This document shows positions 1 through 8,933 of a stretch of 64,000 nucleotides of DNA, piece after piece. The stretch's first letter is position 1. Each line of letters opens with the position of its first letter. The DNA lies in assembly GCF_029846715.1 (NCBI RefSeq), contig NZ_JARVWW010000007.1, forward strand, positions 186,001 to 250,000, in the 5' to 3' direction. The notes under the pieces were generated by a model, which did no database searches, had not been told where the DNA came from, and saw nothing but the letters and a program-made list of their open reading frames with translations. The stretch comes from Bradyrhizobium nivariense (GTDB lineage Bacteria; Pseudomonadota; Alphaproteobacteria; Rhizobiales; Xanthobacteraceae). The translations under genes and the position numbers were made by a program.

Positions 1-462
1 CAGTCCGGCGACCTTGACCGACCCGGCGTAGGGAATGTTGATGTTGCCGGACTGGTCGACCTGCTGCCGCGGAATCTCGACGAAGTTGCCCGGCCTCACG
101 CCCGCTTCGCGCGGAATGAACAGGCCGCCTGCCTGCGCCTCGTAGACGGTCACGGTGACGATGTCGCCGATGCCGATCGTGACGTCGCGATAATTGCCGC
201 CGGGGAGGCGGGAGAACACCATTCCGGAGGAGTCCGTGAACGCGTTGGTCGCCTGAAGGATCGCCGGATTGACCGGCATCAGCGCATAAGCGAGTGGCGC
301 GGTCGGTTCGGTGACGAGCGCAGCATTCGTCTGCGTGGCAACGGCATCCGGAGAATCCAGCGGAATGAAGCCCGCGCAACCCGCCAGCGACATGCTGATC
401 GCAGCGACAGCCAGGATTCGGCTAATCCCGAAATCAAAATTCAAACGTTCGGTTTTAGCCAC
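1..462 (-). CDS. Polysaccharide export lipoprotein (Wza/GumB/ExoF-like), C-terminus outside window
   Basis: This is the N-terminal 154 codons of an outer-membrane polysaccharide export protein; the rest lies before position 1. The GTG start at 462 is preceded by AGGG about 8 nt upstream. Residues 1-28 form a signal peptide ending in the lipobox LAGC, so the mature protein should be a lipoprotein. From about residue 85 there is an export domain with the motif IGIGDIVTVTVYEAQAGG, followed by a beta-rich stretch (NINIPYAGSVKVAGL) typical of the Poly_export/SLBB region. Known members form the outer-membrane channel for EPS or capsule. The neighbouring glycosyltransferases and nucleotide-sugar genes support this role. 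Family is clear; exact polymer is not. Confidence 0.85.
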   Translation of the reverse strand, partial: MAKTERLNFDFGISRILAVAAISMSLAGCAGFIPLDSPDAVATQTNAALVTEPTAPLAYALMPVNPAILQATNAFTDSSGMVFSRLPGGNYRDVTIGIGDIVTVTVYEAQAGGLFIPREAGVRPGNFVEIPRQQVDQSGNINIPYAGSVKVAGL

Positions 463-999
463 CGCTATCCCTCATACTCACCTAAAATCGGAATCACCGT
501 ACAAATCCCGTGCTGCGGAGTCACTGCTGCGTCTTCGACTTTATGGTAAAGCACTTATGGCTGTGACCTTATTGCAACTTGTGAACCTGGATACACGTGC
601 AAACCGCTGTTCAAAATTTGTGCTGAGCGTCCTCTTTAATAAGCAGTTCGCAAGCTGGACATACACGTGTCAGATCGATGTCACGATTGAGGCCGCGGTC
701 GAACTTGTGAGCAGCGCGCGGCGAGGGACCTGGACATGCGGCGGCGTCGTCGCCGGATGACATCGCCATAAACTTCAAGTGTTGGACCCGGGCTTGAGTT
801 ACTCTGCGTTGTGTTTTCGCTGCGGTGGGGAGGACGTTTCGAGCGGAGGTCACGCCGGTTGATCGGAGCGATATTTCTGCGACGGGATTCCACCTCCGTT
901 AACGCTTAGATTTGGAAGCTGGCGTCACGCTGGCGTCCGTAAGGTCTTCCTAATCCTGATCCGGCTAGTGGTCGGTCAACCAAAGGGAAGGCGAAGACC
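463..999. other. Intergenic region, 537 bp, no gene recognised
   Basis: This stretch separates the export lipoprotein gene from the small ORF at 1000. The reading frames that cross it are short and lack ribosome sites or codon bias. It should hold the promoter of the leftward export gene. I see no terminator or structured RNA that I could defend. Confidence 0.5.
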
Positions 1000-1143
1000 A
1001 TGTTGCACACCGGATCACTGCTGTTCGCGGCCGGCTTTCTTACCTGCGCGATGGCCGTCATGTTTGCAGTCGCGTGGTCATTCTCGGACAACCGCGTGAC
1101 CGACGGCGACTTCACGCAGGACGATGCCCGCCGGATGGCTTGA
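1000..1143 (+). CDS. Small membrane protein, 47 aa
   Basis: A 47-codon frame starts with ATG at 1000 and is preceded by an AAGGGAAGG ribosome-binding site about 9 nt upstream. Residues 5-28 are one hydrophobic helix (LLFAAGFLTCAMAVMFAVAW) and the tail is short and acidic with the end DDARRMA. It is a plausible single-pass membrane protein. It stops 11 nt before the convergent end of the glycosyltransferase at 1155. I do not recognise a family and give no function. Confidence 0.5.
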   Translation: MLHTGSLLFAAGFLTCAMAVMFAVAWSFSDNRVTDGDFTQDDARRMA

Positions 1144-1154
1144 TTGGCAGGTCG

Positions 1155-2315
1155 CTAGGATCGCAGATTGTTCGGGAAGTCGGACCGCAGCTCCGCCTGC
1201 TGCCCGGATTCGCTTGTCCGCATGTGCAGGACGTCGGCATAGACCTGACTTAGGGTGCGGTGGGTCTGCTCGATGTCGTAGAGGCGGGTGAAGCGCTCGT
1301 ATCCGGCCCGGCCGACCGCAGCCAGATCCAGCCGGGTCGCGCGCTGAAAACCTTCCATCAGCTTTTCGGCCGAGACCTCGTCGCACAGCACGCCCGTCGC
1401 ACCGTCTTCGACGATCTCCGGCAGGGCGCCGATGCGGAATGCGATGATCGGCTTGGCCGCCCGCATCGCCTCGATGGCGACCAGGCCAAACGCCTCCCAG
1501 CGTGACGGAATCGCGATCATGTCGGCCTGGTCGAGCTCGGCCTCGATCTGGTTGCGGTTCATCCAGCCCAGCAGCGAAACGTTGGCAGGCAAGTCGCTTC
1601 TGCGGAATTTGCTGACGACCGAAGCGCCGATGATGCGAACGTCGAGCATATTTCCAAGCGCGCGGGCCGCCTCAATGAGGAGATCGTACCCCTTTTGGCG
1701 GTCGAGGCGTCCGATGAAGAGGACCTTGATCTTGTCCGACCGCCACGGCGCGGCGCGCTGGTCGAGCACGGGTCGCTGTTTGGAAATCCCGTTGTGCACA
1801 AGAACCAGGCGATTCGCCGCGATTCCGACCTGCATGGCATCCGCCCGCTCGCTTTCCGAGATGCAGACGATGCGATGGGTGAGCTTCGACAGCACGAGCT
1901 CGGTGAACTTCGTGACCTCGCGGCTGAGGCGGCCGGTCTCGCGGCCGAAGGCCCATCCGTGCGGGCAATAGACGATGCGCGAACGCCGATAGGCCAGCCA
2001 GAGCACCGGGCGCACCACAAGGCCTGCGAACGACGAGTGAAGATGGATGATGTCCGGCCGAAGCTGCCGGACCGCGCGCATCGTCGCAAAAAGCATGCGA
2101 AACAGGCCGACCGCGTTACGGCCGTCGCGCGGAAACGTGGTGACGGCATCATCCTCGATGTTCACCAGATCGCCGCGATGGTCGGACGGAACGACGTAGT
2201 TGACGTTTCCACGGCCGAAGCTCGCGCTCTGGTGCGGATGCAGCTCGTTGAGATAGGTCGCGATGCCGCCTCTGACCGTTTCGGCGATGTGCAGAACTTT
2301 CAGGCCGCTGGACAA
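1155..2315 (-). CDS. Glycosyltransferase family 4 (GT-B fold)
   Basis: A 386-residue glycosyltransferase that should move a sugar from a nucleotide-sugar donor to a lipid-linked polysaccharide intermediate at the inner membrane. The N-terminal domain opens with LKVLHIAETVRGG; the C-terminal donor domain shows FIGRLDRQKGYDLLIEA (about 200-216) and the GT4 E-X7-E motif, E274 to E282 in SRWEAFGLVAIEAM. The start is TTG at 2315 with AAGGA about 8 nt upstream. A second GT4 gene lies 82 bp upstream on the same strand, suggesting one transcription unit of export and assembly genes. The acceptor and sugar cannot be deduced. Confidence 0.88.
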   Translation of the reverse strand: MSSGLKVLHIAETVRGGIATYLNELHPHQSASFGRGNVNYVVPSDHRGDLVNIEDDAVTTFPRDGRNAVGLFRMLFATMRAVRQLRPDIIHLHSSFAGLVVRPVLWLAYRRSRIVYCPHGWAFGRETGRLSREVTKFTELVLSKLTHRIVCISESERADAMQVGIAANRLVLVHNGISKQRPVLDQRAAPWRSDKIKVLFIGRLDRQKGYDLLIEAARALGNMLDVRIIGASVVSKFRRSDLPANVSLLGWMNRNQIEAELDQADMIAIPSRWEAFGLVAIEAMRAAKPIIAFRIGALPEIVEDGATGVLCDEVSAEKLMEGFQRATRLDLAAVGRAGYERFTRLYDIEQTHRTLSQVYADVLHMRTSESGQQAELRSDFPNNLRS

Positions 2316-2397
2316 CGGTCATTCCTTCCTTGCCTTGCAGACGCCAGATTTTGCGGACGCACGTCTAACGCCTCCAAGCAGCAATAATTGGGCCGCG

Positions 2398-3498
2398 TCA
2401 TTGTTTCGGGCCGGATGCGGGTTTGGCGAGGAATTCGAGCATCGCTGCGGCAGACTTGGCCCAGGAATATGTCATCAGGCGCTTTCGCTGCTTCTCCTGT
2501 TCCGCCTGCGAAATCCGACCGAGTTCAATTCTTTCGTGCATCCGTGCTGACAGCTCGTCTGCGTTGAGCGGGTCGAAATAGGCGGCGGCGTCGTCGCAGG
2601 TCTCACGCACCGCAGCCGCGGAACTCGCGATCACCGGGCAGGAGAAGTACATTGCCTCGAGGGGAGGTATGCCGAAGCCCTCGTAGAGGCTCGGAAACAC
2701 GAACGCCGCAGCCCGGGAGAACAGCGCGGCGATCTCCCCGTCCTTCAGCCGCCCGGCGATGATGACGCCAGCCTTCGATGCGGCGGCTGCGCCTCCAAAC
2801 ACCTTGCTGTTGTCGCCGCCCACCACAACCAGCGGAAAATCGGCCCGGCCAAGCCGCTCGGCGGCGCGAATGGCCGTATCGACATTCTTGTTCTTCGTCA
2901 TCGAGCCGACGAAGAGGAAGAACTGATGGGGCGCAAGATGCAGCTTGTCGATGATCGAGAAATCGGGCGCGACGGTCGCGAAATGTTCTGCGCTGTTCGG
3001 AATAACGGGGATCGACGCCGGAGCCAGCGACAGTGCTTCGGCAAGTTCGTTGCGTGAAAACGCGGAAACTGTTGCGATCGTTGCTGTTCGTGCCAGCAAC
3101 TGGCCGAGGGTCCGGTGCAAAGCGAGGTAACGCCAGCTGAAGAAGTCCGGCCGCCGGAAAACCTGCGCGTCGTGAATCACGACGAGATGATCGCGGTGGA
3201 GCACGGGGCCGGAATTGGCGAGGCTCACGAGACGCGTACCGACGGCCGCGCGCGCCAGATCGACCTGGTCCCACGCGTGCCCCTGCAATGATCCGACCTG
3301 CTTGACGTTGATGCGGCGAAGACCGGCGAGCCTTTGCGCATTTGGCGGCGCCAGGATTTGCCAGTCTGCATCCAGCAGTTGCCGCGGAGCTTCTCCGCTC
3401 GCGAGCAGGCCATCGATCGCCTTGACGATTTCGGCGGCGTAGCGTTGCACGCCCGTTAGCGACTGTGACAGGAACCTGCCGTTGATGGAGAGTTTCAA
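2398..3498 (-). CDS. Glycosyltransferase family 4, mannosyltransferase-like
   Basis: A 366-residue GT-B glycosyltransferase. The N-terminus LSINGRFLSQSLTGVQRYAAE is typical of GT4 mannosyltransferase-like enzymes. The donor domain carries FLFVGSMTKNKNVDTAI near residue 195 and the E-X7-E pair E273/E281 in LYEGFGIPPLEAM. The start appears to be TTG at 3498 with only a weak purine-rich ribosome site. It is the first gene of the leftward glycosyltransferase pair and faces the divergent nucleotide-sugar genes beginning at 3768. The role in exopolysaccharide or O-chain assembly is inferred from context; substrate is unknown. Confidence 0.87.
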   Translation of the reverse strand: MKLSINGRFLSQSLTGVQRYAAEIVKAIDGLLASGEAPRQLLDADWQILAPPNAQRLAGLRRINVKQVGSLQGHAWDQVDLARAAVGTRLVSLANSGPVLHRDHLVVIHDAQVFRRPDFFSWRYLALHRTLGQLLARTATIATVSAFSRNELAEALSLAPASIPVIPNSAEHFATVAPDFSIIDKLHLAPHQFFLFVGSMTKNKNVDTAIRAAERLGRADFPLVVVGGDNSKVFGGAAAASKAGVIIAGRLKDGEIAALFSRAAAFVFPSLYEGFGIPPLEAMYFSCPVIASSAAAVRETCDDAAAYFDPLNADELSARMHERIELGRISQAEQEKQRKRLMTYSWAKSAAAMLEFLAKPASGPKQ

Positions 3499-3767
3499 AG
3501 CCGATCTTTTTCTTTGCGGATTCTGCGGGTGTCTACGCGAATGTTGCCTCAGGACTAAGCATTCGCGCCGAATATGCGATCTATCACGTGTAGCACATGT
3601 GGCGCTATCGTTCGAACGTCCTCGTGGGCGGATAGCATGCGAGGATGCATGACACCATCATGTTTCCTACACATTTCGATGCGCTTACATGGACGCGCTC
3701 GGTTTGATGATTGTCGTGATCGTCCAAACCTTGTCTCTTATGTCTTGGTCTGGCATTGCTTCGCGGA

Positions 3768-4796
3768 ATGAACGAGGTGACAACTTTGCGGCCAGTGATC
3801 GTTACCGGTGCTGCCGGTTTTATCGGAATGCACGTTTGTGAACGGCTGTTGGCACGTGGCGAACAGGTCGTTGGCATCGATGCCCTCACGCCATATTACG
3901 ATCCGGCGCTGAAGCGTGCGCGCCTCGCAACGCTCGAGCACCGTCCAGGGTTCAAATTCTACGAGATCGATCTTGCAGACTTCGCCGCGGTGACGCGTGT
4001 GTTCGACGAGGTCTTGCCCGATCGCGTGGTGCACCTTGCGGCGCAGCCCGGCGTGCGCGCGTCGATCGACGATCCCATCACCAGCATCCGCGCCAATTGT
4101 GATGGCTTTGTCACCGTGCTCGAAGCCGGCCGGCGCCACGGTCTGGCGCATCTCGTCTACGCCTCGTCGAGCTCCGTGTACGGCGCCAACCGCACCTTGC
4201 CGTATTCGACCGAGCATTCGGTCAATCATCCGGTCAGCCTCTATGCCGCGAGCAAGAAGGCCAACGAATTGATGGCGCACACGTTCGCGCATGTTCACAA
4301 GCTGCCGGTGACCGGTCTTCGCTTCTTCACCGTCTATGGTCCATGGGGCCGGCCCGACATGGCCGCCTGGCTCTTCACGCGCGCGATCTTCGCGAATGAG
4401 CCGATCAAGATTTTCAACAACGGCGATATGTGGCGCGATTTCACCTATGTCGACGACATCGTCGAGGGTGTGATCCGCACCCTCGATCGGCCCGCGACGC
4501 CGAATCCCGCGTGGAACGCCGAGCAGCCGGAAAACTCGACGAGCTATGCGCCCTATCGCGTCTACAACATCGGCAACAACAGGTCAGTCAAACTGATCGA
4601 GTTCGTCGAAACGCTTGAGAAGATCATCGGCAAGCCGGCGATCCGCCAGCTCTTGCCGATGCAGGCCGGCGACGTCCTGGAGACGCGCGCCGACATTTCC
4701 GCCCTCCAGCGCGACGTCGGTTTCGCGCCATCGACCCCGCTCGCGGACGGTCTCGGCCGCTTCGTCGAATGGTATCGAAAGTACCACGGCATGTGA
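3768..4796 (+). CDS. UDP-glucuronate 4-epimerase family NAD-dependent epimerase
   Basis: A short-chain dehydrogenase/reductase-type sugar-nucleotide epimerase of about 342 residues. It has the Rossmann motif GAAGFIG (residues 14-20), a catalytic Ser cluster in SSSSVYGANRTLPY (about 133-136) and the Y-X3-K pair Y159/K163 in YAASKKANE. The motifs FFTVYGPWGRPDMA and FNNGDMWRDFTYVDDI are those of the UDP-glucuronate to UDP-galacturonate epimerases (LpsL/CapI type). ATG 3768 was chosen; TTG 3786 has a better-placed GAGGTG and is an alternative. Together with ugd at 7127 it would supply UDP-galacturonate. Family firm; substrate inferred. Confidence 0.85.
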   Translation: MNEVTTLRPVIVTGAAGFIGMHVCERLLARGEQVVGIDALTPYYDPALKRARLATLEHRPGFKFYEIDLADFAAVTRVFDEVLPDRVVHLAAQPGVRASIDDPITSIRANCDGFVTVLEAGRRHGLAHLVYASSSSVYGANRTLPYSTEHSVNHPVSLYAASKKANELMAHTFAHVHKLPVTGLRFFTVYGPWGRPDMAAWLFTRAIFANEPIKIFNNGDMWRDFTYVDDIVEGVIRTLDRPATPNPAWNAEQPENSTSYAPYRVYNIGNNRSVKLIEFVETLEKIIGKPAIRQLLPMQAGDVLETRADISALQRDVGFAPSTPLADGLGRFVEWYRKYHGM

Positions 4797-4836
4797 TGCC
4801 GCGACCGGCGACATATGCGTGTTGCCCGGGAAGGCC

Positions 4837-4872
4837 GGTTCTTACGCTGGTTCTTGCGCTGGTTCGTGCGCT
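4837..4872. repeat. Three tandem 12-bp repeats
   Basis: Three consecutive 12-mers, ggttcttacgct, ggttcttgcgct and ggttcgtgcgct, differ from each other at one or two positions. They lie in the 162-bp gap between the epimerase gene and gmd. No function is evident. Confidence 0.7.
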
Positions 4873-4958
4873 TTTGGCCGCCGGCGACCTTGTCAGCTGG
4901 CGCGAACGGTGGTTATCCCGTCTTCTGAACCACTTTCACGGGAACCAGGCGCAGGCCC

Positions 4959-6029
4959 ATGGCTGAGCGGATCGCTCTCATCACCGGCATTACGGGCCAG
5001 GACGGCGCCTATCTCGCCGAATATCTGTTGTCGCTCGGCTATGTCGTGCACGGCATCAAGCGGCGCTCGTCCTCGTTCAACACCGCGCGGGTCGATCATC
5101 TCTACCAGGACCCGCATGTCGGCAACGTGCCGTTCCTGATGCACTACGGCGACATGACGGACTCGACCAATTTGATCCGCCTGGTGCAGCAGGTCCGGCC
5201 GACCGAGATCTACAATCTGGCCGCCCAGAGCCACGTCGCCGTCAGCTTCGAGAGCCCGGAATACACCGCCAATGCCGACGGCATCGGCGTGCTGCGCCTG
5301 CTGGAGGCGGTCCGCATCCTCGGCATGGAGAAGGAGACGCGGTTCTACCAGGCCTCGACCTCCGAGCTCTACGGCCTGGTGCAGGAGATTCCGCAGAAGG
5401 AGACGACGCCGTTTTATCCGCGCTCGCCTTACGGCGTCGCCAAGCTCTACGGCTACTGGATCACGGTGAACTACCGCGAAGCCTACGGCATGTTCGCCAG
5501 CAACGGGATCCTGTTCAACCACGAGAGCCCGATCCGCGGTGAGACCTTCGTCACTCGCAAGATCACGCGCGCTGTCGCCCGCATCGAGGTCGGTCTCGAA
5601 CAGACGCTCTATCTCGGCAATCTCTCCGCCAGGCGCGACTGGGGCCATGCCCGCGACTATGTCGAGGGCATGCACAAGATCCTGCAGGCCGACAAGCCCG
5701 ACGATTTCGTGCTCGCCACCGGCGAGATGCACTCGGTGCGCGAGATGGTCGAGTTGTCGTTCGCGCAAGTCGGCCGCCGCGTCGCATGGCGCGGGGCGGG
5801 CGTCGAGGAGACCGGCGTCGATGAGAAGAGCGGCAAGACTGTGGTGAAGATCGATCCGACCTATTTCCGTCCGACCGAGGTCGATCTCCTCGTCGGCGAC
5901 GCCAGCAAGGCGCGCGAGGTGCTCGGCTGGAAGCCGAAGCGGAGCTTTGCAGAGCTCGTCGCGGAGATGATGGCGAGCGATCTGGCCGAGGCAAAGCGGG
6001 ACGCGGCGAGTGGCAAACGCACCGTTTGA
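4959..6029 (+). CDS. gmd: GDP-mannose 4,6-dehydratase
   Basis: Converts GDP-D-mannose to GDP-4-keto-6-deoxy-D-mannose, the first step of GDP-L-fucose synthesis, in the cytoplasm. The 356-residue length matches the family. The N-terminus has the NADP motif GITGQDG (10-16) and the Gmd signature [17 protein letters not shown]; the catalytic set is T134/E136 in STSELYG and Y158/K162 in [23 protein letters not shown] and [17 protein letters not shown] are also family signatures. The downstream fcl gene overlaps its end by 20 nt, so the two are surely co-transcribed. Confidence 0.97.
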   Translation: MAERIALITGITGQDGAYLAEYLLSLGYVVHGIKRRSSSFNTARVDHLYQDPHVGNVPFLMHYGDMTDSTNLIRLVQQVRPTEIYNLAAQSHVAVSFESPEYTANADGIGVLRLLEAVRILGMEKETRFYQASTSELYGLVQEIPQKETTPFYPRSPYGVAKLYGYWITVNYREAYGMFASNGILFNHESPIRGETFVTRKITRAVARIEVGLEQTLYLGNLSARRDWGHARDYVEGMHKILQADKPDDFVLATGEMHSVREMVELSFAQVGRRVAWRGAGVEETGVDEKSGKTVVKIDPTYFRPTEVDLLVGDASKAREVLGWKPKRSFAELVAEMMASDLAEAKRDAASGKRTV

Positions 6030-6951
6030 GCTGACAGGCAAAAGCGTCTACGTCGCCGGCCATCGCGGCATGGTCGGCAGCGCGCTTGCGCGCCGGCTCG
6101 AACGGGAAGACGTCAAGCTCGTCACCGTGGACCGCCGCGAGGTCGATCTCTGCAACCAGGCCGCGGTGTTCGACTGGTTCGCGCGCATGCGGCCGCAGGT
6201 GATCTTCCTCGCCGCGGCAAAGGTCGGCGGCATCGTCGCCAACAACACGCTGCGCGCCGAATTCATCTACGACAACATCGCGATCGCGGCCAATTTGATC
6301 CAGGCCGCGCATCAGAACGGCGCCGAGAAGCTGATGTTTTTGGGCTCGTCCTGCATCTACCCGAAGCTGGCACCACAGCCGCTGCGCGAAGATTCCGTGC
6401 TATCAGGCCCGCTGGAGCCGACCAACGAGCCCTATGCAATTGCAAAAATCGCCGGGATCAAGATGGCGGAGGCCTATCGCAGCCAGTATGGCAGCGACTT
6501 CATCAGCGTGATGCCGACCAATCTCTACGGCCCCGGCGACAATTATCACCCCGAAATGAGCCACGTGGTCGCGGCCCTGATCCGCCGCTTCCACGAGGCG
6601 AAGGTTTCGGGCGCGAAGCGTGTCGTCGTCTGGGGCACCGGCACGCCGCGGCGCGAGTTCCTTTATGTCGACGACATGGCGGATGCCTGCGTGCACCTGA
6701 TGAAGACCTATTCGAGCGCCGAGCTGGTCAACATCGGCACCGGCGAGGACATCACCATCGCCGAGTTCGCGCGCATGGTCGCCGAAATCGTCGGCTACAC
6801 CGGCGAGATCGGTTTCGACAGCTCGCGTCCCGATGGCACGCCACGCAAGCTGCTCGACGTCAGCCGCCTCGCCGGGCTCGGCTGGCGCGCGACGACATCG
6901 CTTCACGATGGCTTGAAGTGTGCATACGCGGCGTATTTGTCGCATACGTAG
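6010..6951 (+). CDS. fcl: GDP-L-fucose synthase
   Basis: The bifunctional 3,5-epimerase/4-reductase that completes GDP-L-fucose from the Gmd product. It is 313 residues long with GTG start at 6010, inside the last codons of gmd. Visible motifs are the Rossmann GHRGMVG (17-23), the catalytic GSSCIYP (112-118, with the Ser and Cys of the active site) and Y142/K146 in YAIAKIAG, plus [18 protein letters not shown]. The 20-nt overlap implies translational coupling to gmd. The locus can therefore make fucose-containing polysaccharide. Confidence 0.96.
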   Translation: MANAPFELTGKSVYVAGHRGMVGSALARRLEREDVKLVTVDRREVDLCNQAAVFDWFARMRPQVIFLAAAKVGGIVANNTLRAEFIYDNIAIAANLIQAAHQNGAEKLMFLGSSCIYPKLAPQPLREDSVLSGPLEPTNEPYAIAKIAGIKMAEAYRSQYGSDFISVMPTNLYGPGDNYHPEMSHVVAALIRRFHEAKVSGAKRVVVWGTGTPRREFLYVDDMADACVHLMKTYSSAELVNIGTGEDITIAEFARMVAEIVGYTGEIGFDSSRPDGTPRKLLDVSRLAGLGWRATTSLHDGLKCAYAAYLSHT

Positions 6952-7126
6952 AATGCAGCAAATGCATGTCGCGTGTTTCAGGAGTTGTCCGCAACGCCTG
7001 TCACGCGCGGCGGCTAAGGTTTATTCGGTTCGAGAAGCAACCTGCCCTAATGTTGGGCGTGCGGCCGGATAGAGAAATGTCTAGGGTGTTCAGTGGAACA
7101 TCCGTCTTCAACGGAAAGAGTTTTTC

Positions 7127-8449
7127 ATGCGAATCGCGATGATCGGAACGGGCTATGTGGGACTGGTGTCCGGAGCCTGCTTTGCGGATTTCGGTCACGA
7201 CGTCACCTGCGTCGACAAGGACGAGAAGAAGATCGCTGCACTTCATCGCGGCGAGATCCCGATCTACGAGCCCGGGCTCGACGAACTGGTGGCGACCAAC
7301 GTCAAGGCCAAGCGGCTTGAGTTCACCACCGACCTGTCGAAGCCGGTCGCGGATGCCGATGCCGTGTTCATCGCGGTCGGCACGCCGTCGCGCCGCGGCG
7401 ATGGCCACGCCGATCTGTCCTACGTCTACGCCGCCGCGAAAGAGATCGCGCAGTCGCTGTCCGGCTTCACCGTCGTCGTGACCAAGTCGACCGTTCCGGT
7501 CGGCACCGGCGACGAGGTCGAGCGCATCATCCGCGAGACCAACCCCAAGGCCGACGTCGTCGTCGCCTCGAACCCCGAGTTCCTGCGCGAGGGCGCGGCG
7601 ATCCGCGACTTCAAATTCCCCGATCGCGTCGTCGTCGGCACCTCCGACGAGCGCGGCCGCAAGGTGATGGGCGATATCTATCGGCCGCTGTCGCTGAACC
7701 AGGCGCCGCTGATGTTCACGGAGCGCCGCACCGCCGAGATGATCAAATACGCCGCCAACGCCTTCCTCGCGACCAAGATCACCTTCATCAACGAGATCGC
7801 GGACCTCTCCGAAAAGGTTGGCGCCAACGTGCAGGAGGTCGCGCGCGGCATCGGCCTGGACAATCGCATCGGCACCAAGTTCCTGCACGCCGGCCCGGGC
7901 TTCGGCGGCTCGTGCTTTCCGAAGGACACCAAGGCGCTGATCAAGATCGCGCAGGACTACGATGTGTCCTTGCGCATCGTCGAATCCGTGCTGGCGGTCA
8001 ACGAGAACCGCAAGCGCGCGATGGCCCGCAAGGTCAGCCAGGCGCTCGGCGGCTCGCTGCGCGGCAAGACCATCGCCGTGCTCGGCCTCACCTTCAAGCC
8101 CGACACCGACGACATGCGCGATGCGCCGTCGATCCCGCTGGTCACGGGCCTGATCGACATGGGCGCGAAGGTGAAGGCCTTCGATCCCGTCGGCATGGAG
8201 CAGGCCAAAAGCGAATTGCCCAACATCACCTATTGCGAGGATGCCTATTCCTGCGCGGAAGGCGCCGATGCGATCGTCATCGTCACCGAATGGGTGCAGT
8301 TCCGTGCGCTCGATCTGGACCGGCTGCAGGCGACCATGGCCCAGCCCATTATCGTCGATCTCCGCAACATCTACCGCCCCGAGGAGATGGCCGCCGCTGG
8401 CTTCGTTTATGAGAGCGTCGGACGTTCGAGCGGGCCGCGCGACGGCTAG
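7127..8449 (+). CDS. ugd: UDP-glucose 6-dehydrogenase
   Basis: Oxidises UDP-glucose twice with NAD+ to UDP-glucuronate. The 440-residue protein has the N-terminal dinucleotide fold GTGYVG (7-12), the signature GTPSRRGDGHADLSYV, KYAANAFLATKITFINEIA and the catalytic cysteine C263 in GFGGSCFPKDTKAL. ATG 7127 follows GGAAAGAG by a normal spacing. It sits 175 bp behind fcl, far enough to have its own promoter. With the epimerase at 3768 it forms a route from UDP-glucose to UDP-glucuronate and UDP-galacturonate. Confidence 0.96.
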   Translation: MRIAMIGTGYVGLVSGACFADFGHDVTCVDKDEKKIAALHRGEIPIYEPGLDELVATNVKAKRLEFTTDLSKPVADADAVFIAVGTPSRRGDGHADLSYVYAAAKEIAQSLSGFTVVVTKSTVPVGTGDEVERIIRETNPKADVVVASNPEFLREGAAIRDFKFPDRVVVGTSDERGRKVMGDIYRPLSLNQAPLMFTERRTAEMIKYAANAFLATKITFINEIADLSEKVGANVQEVARGIGLDNRIGTKFLHAGPGFGGSCFPKDTKALIKIAQDYDVSLRIVESVLAVNENRKRAMARKVSQALGGSLRGKTIAVLGLTFKPDTDDMRDAPSIPLVTGLIDMGAKVKAFDPVGMEQAKSELPNITYCEDAYSCAEGADAIVIVTEWVQFRALDLDRLQATMAQPIIVDLRNIYRPEEMAAAGFVYESVGRSSGPRDG

Positions 8450-8933
8450 CCACGACCGCTCCGCATCGTTCGGTCGAAGTTACTTTCGGTCGATTGTTCC
8501 TCGGGCGGGCGGAGCCGATGACTACTCCCGGGTGGATATGTCAACGGCTCCGTTTTTTTGGTCGGCCCGCTCGGAAACACCGACGATGCGACCGCTAGTC
8601 GATGCACTTGATCTTGTATCCATCGGTCGTTGTCGACTTGCCGGACTCTAGAGGCTGTGGGCGCGGCGCCCCCCTCCCGAACATCAGGCCAGGCGCCTTG
8701 TCCTTTTACATTACCCGCTAATAGCAAGACGAGGAGCAAGAGCCCAAGTGCTCCGACGGAGACAATCAGTTCGGCGAGAAAAGGGGCGGCACCGTGGCCG
8801 AAAATCGCGCGCTCGGCCCTTTGCCATCCGACCGGTGATCGTGCTGCAGAGGGGGTAATTTCAGGACGTCTGCTGGGCACGACGGACAACGACCGATCAG
8901 ACGGTGCCGTTTCTTTCGATTTTGAAGGATCGT
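8450..8933. other. Intergenic region, 484 bp, left boundary of the accessory island
   Basis: No convincing gene. A minus-strand frame here encodes one hydrophobic segment (near 8740-8805) but has no proper start or ribosome site and is treated as unproven. I see no tRNA, integrase site or direct repeat marking an insertion point. Confidence 0.5.

Noticed and set aside
4837-4872. Tandem repeats as a CRISPR-like array
   Set aside because: The 12-bp units adjoin without spacers and no cas gene is present; no CRISPR array exists in the window.
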